The notes below the pieces were generated by a model. The model did no database searches, was not told the origin of the DNA, and saw only the letters and a program-made list of their open reading frames with translations. From NCBI GenBank assembly GCA_016785225.1, contig JAFBJZ010000672.1:152501-216500 (forward strand): a stretch of DNA of 64,000 bases, read 5' to 3'. Numbering within the stretch: position 1 is the first letter of the stretch; each line of letters begins with the position of its first letter. This DNA is from Psettodes erumei. Its lineage: Eukaryota; Chordata; Actinopteri; Pleuronectiformes; Psettodidae. Shown here piece after piece: positions 57,434 to 64,000 of the stretch. The translations under genes were made by a program, and so were the position numbers.

Positions 57434-57715
57434 GTTTGTTCTGATAATTTTGTAAAGATTTTTTTTTTTAAAGAAAAAAAAACTGAGAGAGCGAAAGGAG
57501 TTTATCTAAATTTATAGATGATATAAGGTTGTACACTAGATAAACTGAGTAGGAAGGCTTCCCTTTAAAAGGGCAACACAAAAAAAAAAAGAAAAGCAGG
57601 AAGAGGAGACGAGGGGCCGCCGTCTTCGTCCTTTCGATTCGTGGACATCGGGAGGGAAAACGGAGACCGAGGGACCCGACGTGCGACGACGTCCAACCGT
57701 CTCCCCGGGAGAGAA

Positions 57716-57721
57716 AATAAA
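57716..57721 (+). terminator. AATAAA, candidate proximal poly(A) signal
   Basis: A perfect AATAAA hexamer lies 640 nt after the stop codon. It is followed at once by an A-rich run, which could also cause internal oligo-dT priming and mimic an mRNA end. Confidence 0.35.
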
Positions 57722-57919
57722 GATTAAAAAAAAAAACACAAAGGAACCATGAAATGGACGAGTTTTGGCATCGACTGATGTCACAAACACAATCATCCAG
57801 ACAATTCAACACAAACTTTGCAACTCGTTTTCTATGCGGTGTGAATTTTTGTGGCGAAGACTCCCGCTCACCAAGCTTCCTCTCACCATCGGTGAAATAA
57901 TCACAGCCTGCCAAATACA

Positions 57920-57920
<1 letters not shown>

Positions 57921-57987
<67 letters not shown>
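57921..57987. repeat. (CA)n microsatellite in the 3' UTR
   Basis: About 33 units, starting GCACACA. Confidence 0.95.
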
Positions 57988-57989
<2 letters not shown>

Positions 57990-58299
57990 CCTCCTCCCCA
58001 GTCATGATCCTGTACTGTACATATCAGACGCACTCGACCTGCCGCCACACGACGACGACGCTCGAACCGACTGCAGGGAGGATTTCTGTTTGCAGTCTTT
58101 ATTTTGTGAAACACAAACACACACACAGACACACACAGACACACTCACAGACACACACACTCACAGTGTGTCCAGTGACAGCGTCCTCCCTCGCCACGTG
58201 TGTTTGAGGTTAATTTCCCCGTGCTTTGATTTGCTGCGATTACTCGAACCCCGTTTGGCGAGAGCTTTGATTTGACACGTGTGTCAGCGTCTCTTCTCT

Positions 58300-58400
58300 C
58301 CTCCTCCTCCTCCTCCTCCTCCTCCTCCTCCTCCTCCCTTCCTCCTCCTCCTCCTCCTCCTCCTCCTCCTCCTCCTCCTCTTCCTCCTTCTTCTTCTTCT
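58300..58400. repeat. (CCT)n/(CTT)n trinucleotide block in the 3' UTR
   Basis: Two runs of (CCT)n are separated by CCCTT and followed by a short (CTT)n run before CCAGCTG. Confidence 0.9.
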
Positions 58401-58723
58401 TCCAGCTGAACAGACGCTTTTCCAGCGTTGAAGATTGAAAGCCACACACACGTTTCCTCACACAGTCACAAATGGATTTTTACAATCAGGCGTTTGTTGA
58501 ATTCAAACAAAAAAAATGCAATGTGTTATATAATTGAAATTTCTGTATGAATATTATTGAATTGTTGTTATTATTATTATTATTATTATTGCTTTTAGAC
58601 ACATTTTTTTCTGCACTGAGTCTCCTGTTTGACTCCCAGCGAACCCTCTGGATCCTCCACGAACACAATCATGTCGACACATTCACCGCAGTACTGTCCT
58701 ATCAGTACACAGCTGCCAATTAC

Positions 58724-58769
<46 letters not shown>

Positions 58770-59431
58770 GGGGGGGGACCAAGAATGCAGTGATTCCCCT
58801 GAGATGGGGTGGGGGGGGACCTGACAGCCGGACAGGGACGTCCAGCTGCGAGTCAGATGTGTGCGGTCACAGCAGGGGGCGGCACCGCCCGGATCACAGC
58901 CGCTCTGTCCAGGCACTGATCCCCCGACTCCACCCAACCCCACCCAAACCCGACCCCACCACCCCTTCATCCTGCACGCGCCTGTCGGCCACCTGTCCGC
59001 CGCTCCCACTGATCTCGGCGCAGCAGTTGTCCGGCCTGACGCTCCTCACCGGGGCTGTTGTGTCTTGTCTCAGTTGTAAAAAAAAACAAAACACAATCTT
59101 CCGGACCGGACCGGACGGACCGGACCGCGCTTCCACATCCACACGTACCAAAATCCTCCGATCTGGAGCCGGGTTCCAGCTTCAGCACCAAAGAACCCGG
59201 CTGGCGTCGGCTCCTCCCGCCTCAGGTGACGTGCGGGTTTCATCCTCTGTGGACGTTCCCATCTGCATCCCAGTCAAGATTCCCGGGAATCTTTGATGAA
59301 GCCGGAGGAGGCGAGTCGGGCGCCGTCAGTCCCAAGTGAGAAGTGACGCCAACGTGCAGCTTCCTTTCCTTCTTTTCAGCTTTACGACCGTCTTCCCTTC
59401 TCGTTTAACAGCTCGCCGCTTTCACTCGGCG

Positions 59432-59462
<31 letters not shown>

Positions 59463-60724
59463 TAATCCACTTGATGTTGCTCAAGAATTTAATCTGCAGT
59501 CTGCACAAGGCTGCTGCTGTTTTTTTAAAAAAAATAATAATAATAATTCAGAGGCTTGTTCACGGCCGAGTTATTTATCGAGTAATTATCCTTGATCTTT
59601 GCTTGAAGGAGCGACCTGAAAGCTGCGCCGCCGTCCGCCTCAGACGGGTCAGCTGGTCGTTTTAAGCTTCGTCCGAAACCCTTTTATTTCCTGATTGAAT
59701 GTGGAGTGTTTGGACGCATGAAGTATTTATGTATCTTACTGTTCCGGCGGCGAGGGCCTGCATCACGCGTTCCCAGTGATCCCAGCTTCCCCCTTTTTTT
59801 TTTTTTTTTTCCCCGACGTTAGACCGGCTGCTGTTGAAAAATGTACAAAACAAGTTAGTAACTCAAACTTCCATCAGATTTCTCTTCCTCTTGCTTTTGC
59901 TTGATGTGGTGATTACTCTTTTATCGCTTCTTCTGTGAAATCGGACTGAATATTTCATTTGAGTGAAATTGCCCCAAATGGTTTTTGGGTTGTTGTTTTT
60001 TTGTTTTTGTTTTTTTTACGCTACAGAAGAGCAGATATGAATTGTTGGATCACGGAGAGGTTTTTAATCCGCCGTACGTCATCTCAATTTTTGTGTATTA
60101 CAAAAAGGCGTTTTTAAAAAAAAAAAAAAAAAAAAAAAGAAAGAAAAAGGTCCTTTTAAGTCAGAAACACATGTTCACTTTCCAGAAACGATGTTATTTA
60201 ACCTTACAGATGTAGTTTTATTGCAAAAAAAAAAAAAAAAATCATATTTTTATAGCCCCAGAAATATGCCATCTACGCATAAACACTCCAGCTTCTCTTG
60301 TCCAGAAGTGTTTTACGGTTCTGAAGGAGAGAGCGCAGTTCTGACTTTCAGCGAGAACCTACTTTTCTCCTCTTACATCTGCGAAGCAAAAGTAAAACCA
60401 GGCGGCGCCGCCTCGCCGCGTGCCAGTATCTGAAGGACGTAGGAAAACCGTTAAGTCTCAGCGTTACCGTTACACGATAGCAGGAACCCGTGCCAGGCCG
60501 TGCCCGCCGCGTTCGAACGCCGCCCAGCTGCGGCGCGGTCGGGCCGAGAGGCCTGCCCCCCCCCCGCTCCACCCGCTCCACCCGCTCCACCCGCGCTGCG
60601 TGGCAGATGGAGAATGGAATGAAGCGCCACAGCGCCCTCTGATGCTGCGGTGCTGGATGGACGGAACGCCGCGGCGTCCAAGACTCATCCGCTGACGGAC
60701 AAACGCTGCCTGCTGCTCGGCCAC

Positions 60725-60730
60725 AATAAA
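60725..60730 (+). terminator. AATAAA, candidate poly(A) signal
   Basis: This is a perfect hexamer followed within 20 nt by a TG/T-rich stretch (GTGTCTCTTCGTCTGTTGG), as expected of a cleavage and polyadenylation region. Confidence 0.4.
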
Positions 60731-61043
60731 AGCCTGTGTCTCTTCGTCTGTTGGACAAACTTTCATACCCCCCCATATGACCACGTGCCCCCCCCTCTGT
60801 TTAACCCCGCCCCCCACACTCTGGTTGGTGCAGGTAGGGGAGCTCCACCTGTTCCCCCGGTTCGTTAAAGCCCACGTTGTAGACCAGTGCCGGTTCAGAC
60901 CACTGTGACTCATGTGGGAGATCCTGTATTTCTGTATAAATGTATATTGACTGTAACCCTGTGAATGATGTAACAATTTCATTATTTGTAATATTGTCAT
61001 TGGTTTATTTTCTAAAAATGGAAAGCCCAACTTGACTCTCCTC

Positions 61044-61049
61044 AATAAA
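61044..61049 (+). terminator. AATAAA, candidate distal poly(A) signal
   Basis: This is a perfect hexamer at the end of an AU-rich, non-repetitive UTR-like stretch (TTTCATTATTTGTAATATTG near 60977). It is the most plausible distal end of ephb2, but an A run follows it, so cDNA evidence would have to be read with care. Confidence 0.45.
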
Positions 61050-61065
61050 AAAAAAAAATAAGATC

Positions 61066-64000
61066 TGTTATTAAAAAAACAACAAAAAAAAAGTGCAGAC
61101 AAATTTATTGTTGATTAATTTTACACCTAAATTTTAAAATCTTTCAGTATTGTTCTACAGGAATTAGGATTATATTATTGACATTATTAAAACATTAGCC
61201 AAATGTAGCCACTACACAACCAAACACGGCAACGTTAAAAACTTGGACCTAATATTTTACCGTGTGAAAGTCAACCAAGCAAGAACTGCGTTAGTTTACA
61301 TACTGTACATACTGTATATATGAATAAAAACAAGTGACAGGTGGCTAACGAGTGGCGCAACCTAGCGGTGGCTATCCGTAGCTAAGCTAAATGGAGCTAG
61401 CTTACCGTTTCCTCCAGTTGTTTATGTAAACTGAAAAATGAAAAACGTCAATTTTGATAAAAGTGAATATCTTGCTGATTCAGTTGTTCATTCACTAGAA
61501 CTGAATGAGGTTGAAGCTAAATGGAGTTACAATGAAGGAAAAACAACAAGCTAAATTAGCTAGCTTTAAAGCTAGCTAGCTTTAGCAGGTCTCAGCAGAT
61601 TCCTATGAACTTTGAATGACAAAAAGTAGGCGACAGTTTCCAAAGTTTCTCGAGTAAGTAATGAACAGCACGGAGATTTTTTTTTCCATCTCTTCAGAAT
61701 CCACCGGGGAGCAGCTGCAGCTCCTCACGTCGACTCCTTCTCTTTTTTTTCGGGGGGTCAAATTAAGCGTCGCTCCCCTCGGACTACCGCGCATTGTTCT
61801 GTGGGTTTTATGTCAGAAGCGATTTTGAGCGGCGGCTCAGCTTCTCGCGCCGAGGTCGCGCTCCCTTTCACCTCGCCCCCGGATTTCTGAAACCTCATTA
61901 GCGGGCGACGTGTGAAAGGCCGAGGGGACCTGGTGCTGACCCGGTGGGAGAATGACGCGTGTTAAAAGGTTTTACCCCGTGAACGGTGGTGGAGGAGGAG
62001 GTGGTGGTGGTGGCTGGGGTGGGACCCCGCTGGTACGCCAAAGCCTTTCTGCTGCTACTCTCGACCACCCGTAAGTCCCTCCACCTTCTTAACACCTTGA
62101 TGACTCCGGGCCTGATCATGGGAAAAAACCCGCGGAGCTTTGTGGGTGGGGGGTCGAGTGTTTTACGCTTGATTACATGTTAAACAGTAGTAGTAATTAG
62201 TAATAGTAGTAATTTTTTTTTTTTTGCGCAGAGTTCCACCTTCTCACATACGAGAGGGACAAGTTGTATTTCCGTCAGATTACACAATACAAATGTTAAA
62301 TCAACTTTGAGTTACCTCCCTCCCCCAGAAAAATAAATTTACGATAACGTATTATTCACCCGCTGATACGACAGCTTGACACATGTTGTGAGGAGTTTGG
62401 ACCAGAAAACTCGATCATTGTTTCCATAAAATATGAGAAGCTGTGATTTATTGTACGTGTTGGAGGCAGAAAGAAAAATCCGATTTGTTATGAGTTTTTT
62501 TTTTGTTTTCTGCTCCGTCCATCCATAATTCTGGAGCACTTTCCTAATAGGGGTTAAAGGTCAATAGCGTTTACACATCAGTGCATTTAATCACAGCAAC
62601 TGACAGATCAACACAATGACAACAAAGATAATTAATGTCAAAACCCTCAATGATGTGACGCTCTTTCAATTAAAAATCTTGTGGAAATGCATAATGATAA
62701 TGAATCGTTAACAGTTGTGGTTTTAAATATTAATGTTGGGTTCAGTTCTGCTGAAAACAGGTAACAGCCGCATGTAAGCGTTCATCCAAACATCTTTTGA
62801 AGTGAAACAGCAATAACTCATGATAATAAAAAATAAATAAATAAAAAAATGCACCGCCAGTTGCACCACTTCTGAAAAACAGATGCAGAGCATCTGGAGC
62901 AAAATCTGGACCAAACAATCCCAAAGTGAGTAATTCCACAATAATGAAGAGTTATGGGGTTTTTCACTTTCTATTAAACCATCAAGTCCGCAGCTGGAAA
63001 TGTTAATAAAAATTTGTTAATGGATGAATTTTGATCCACATGCTGTGCAGCAGCAGCGGCGGTTGAAGGAGAACAAACATGAACCAAAGAAAAGCCTTTG
63101 TGTTTTTTCTTTTACAACCTGGCAACCCAGAAATAAGCTTTCCCACGTTTTATTTACAATTAAAAACAACTTGAATGAACTTGAAACCTGAATGAATTCA
63201 AATTAAAAAAGGCTTGTAAACAAACATCGGTGGTGTGGAGCTGGTTCGATGTCGGGCCCAGCGTTCGATTTCGGGAAGAGTCCGCCGGGCCGCCTGGTGC
63301 AGAAAGACCTCGAAATGGGTCAGGACTGTCACCAGCCGTTTCTATCATGTCCCGTTTCCCGGAACATGATGGAGAGCGGAATTAGAATGAAATAAGACAT
63401 AGCGATTGCTCTGGGCGCAGGGCGAATGGATCTGCTTACCACACAACTGCGCTTAATTGGCAAGACGCTCTAAAGTTGGACCCTGGGAGCCGGATTTTTT
63501 AAGAGAGTTACGAGACAGTGGCTAATGCAGCGCAGACCGCTAACAGACCCCCTTTCCCTGGACTGATGAATTAATGCGTGTAAGAAATTCTGGACATCTG
63601 GGCTGAAGGTTTGAAGGAGTCGATCCGGCTCTAACTGGACTCGGGCTCGGCTTAATCCGGCCCAGCAGGTACAGTAAATAAGCCTGAGAGGTTAACACGG
63701 GCCCTGCGGGGACCTGGGCTGTAAATAAAAGCCATGTTTGATCCGCGGGGGGACTCGAAGCAACTTTTAAACAAGCGCCATTATTCAGGGGCAGACTGAG
63801 CTTTGTTGTTGTTGGTGGTGGTGGTGATCATGTGTGTTTGAATGCTGATGAACACGATGTGTAATATTACAATGCGTAAAACGCACATTTGTACAACACG
63901 TGTCCAGTTTTTCCATGACAGTAACTACTGTACCGTCGTGAGCACACATCAAAGTGCAGGCGGTTTTTCTTTTTCGCTGCGAGACAGGCAGACACGTGAA
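61066..64000 (+). other. 3' flank, no gene seen
   Basis: This stretch is more AT-rich than the gene body and has few microsatellites. TAGC/GCTA-rich repeat sequence lies at about 61340-61590. A stretch at about 63340-63800 is free of simple repeats and has several homeodomain- and E-box-like words, so it might be a conserved non-coding element. No open frame with recognisable protein features occurs on either strand. Confidence 0.65.

Larger units (their letters stand above)
57076..61065 (+). other. ephb2: ephb2 3' UTR (end inferred)
   Basis: The sequence after the stop codon has no further ephb2 coding potential. It carries long T runs (57174-57214, 57403-57433), (CA)n at 57921-57987, a (CCT)n/(CTT)n block at 58300-58400, (ATT)n at 58563-58590, (TG)n at 58727-58767 and (CA)n at 59433-59461. 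Poly(A) signals lie at 57716, 60725 and 61044. The segment 60920-61050 has the non-repetitive, AU-rich character of a distal UTR. The end point near 61065 is inference; shorter forms ending near 57.7 kb or 60.75 kb are possible. Confidence 0.55.

Noticed and set aside
60470..61102. A 210-codon minus-strand open frame at the gene end
   Set aside because: Its translation shows no known domain, covers a CCGCTCCAC minisatellite and ends in poly-T derived Phe/Leu runs. It has no splice or promoter support.

Overview
The window is vertebrate DNA and almost certainly from a teleost, probably a percomorph-like fish. It has large introns with canonical GT-AG boundaries, very many (CA)n/(TG)n microsatellites, GCTAGC/TTAGC-type repeats typical of fish genomes, and codons that nearly always end in G or C. 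It holds one recognisable gene on the + strand: the Eph receptor tyrosine kinase ephb2. I cannot tell whether it is the ephb2a or ephb2b copy. No second protein-coding gene, RNA gene, CRISPR array or bacterial/viral system is supported.

Layout. Bases 1-10176 are non-coding and read as intron 1; exon 1 (start codon and signal peptide) was not found and probably lies upstream. Fifteen exons follow at 10177-57075. They encode the ligand-binding domain (exons 2-3), the cysteine-rich region (3-4), two fibronectin III domains (5 and 6-7), the transmembrane helix (8), the juxtamembrane segment (9-10), the kinase domain (10-14), the SAM domain (15-16) and a C-terminal PDZ ligand ending SVEV. Together they give about 971 residues after exon 1, with all phases compatible and no frameshift or internal stop. 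A long 3' UTR runs from 57076 to perhaps 61065. Beyond it lies about 3 kb of more AT-rich, non-coding flank.

The introns hold most of what is unusual. Several splice sites sit next to (TG)n or (CA)n tracts. In exon 15 (SAM) the usual pyrimidine tract is replaced by a (TG)21 run, and the transmembrane exon 8 has (TG)12 just upstream of its pyrimidine tract. Exon 9 has a tandem CAGGAG acceptor that should add or drop one Arg, and exon 2 appears to use a donor 15 nt downstream of the family position, inserting five residues. Intron 5 contains a pyrimidine-rich minisatellite of about 1.2 kb and intron 11 a pyrimidine tract of about 0.7 kb. Two inverted copies of one dispersed repeat, each with an identical CTCF-like core, bracket exons 4 and 5. 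A perfect 34-bp fold-back lies in intron 3.

I did not find an undescribed biological system in the sense of new genes. The best candidates for something new are regulatory: repeat-driven splice control and repeat-borne architecture within an otherwise conserved receptor gene. Exon calls rest on my recognition of EphB2 protein sequence plus splice-site and phase logic; no alignment or database search was run.
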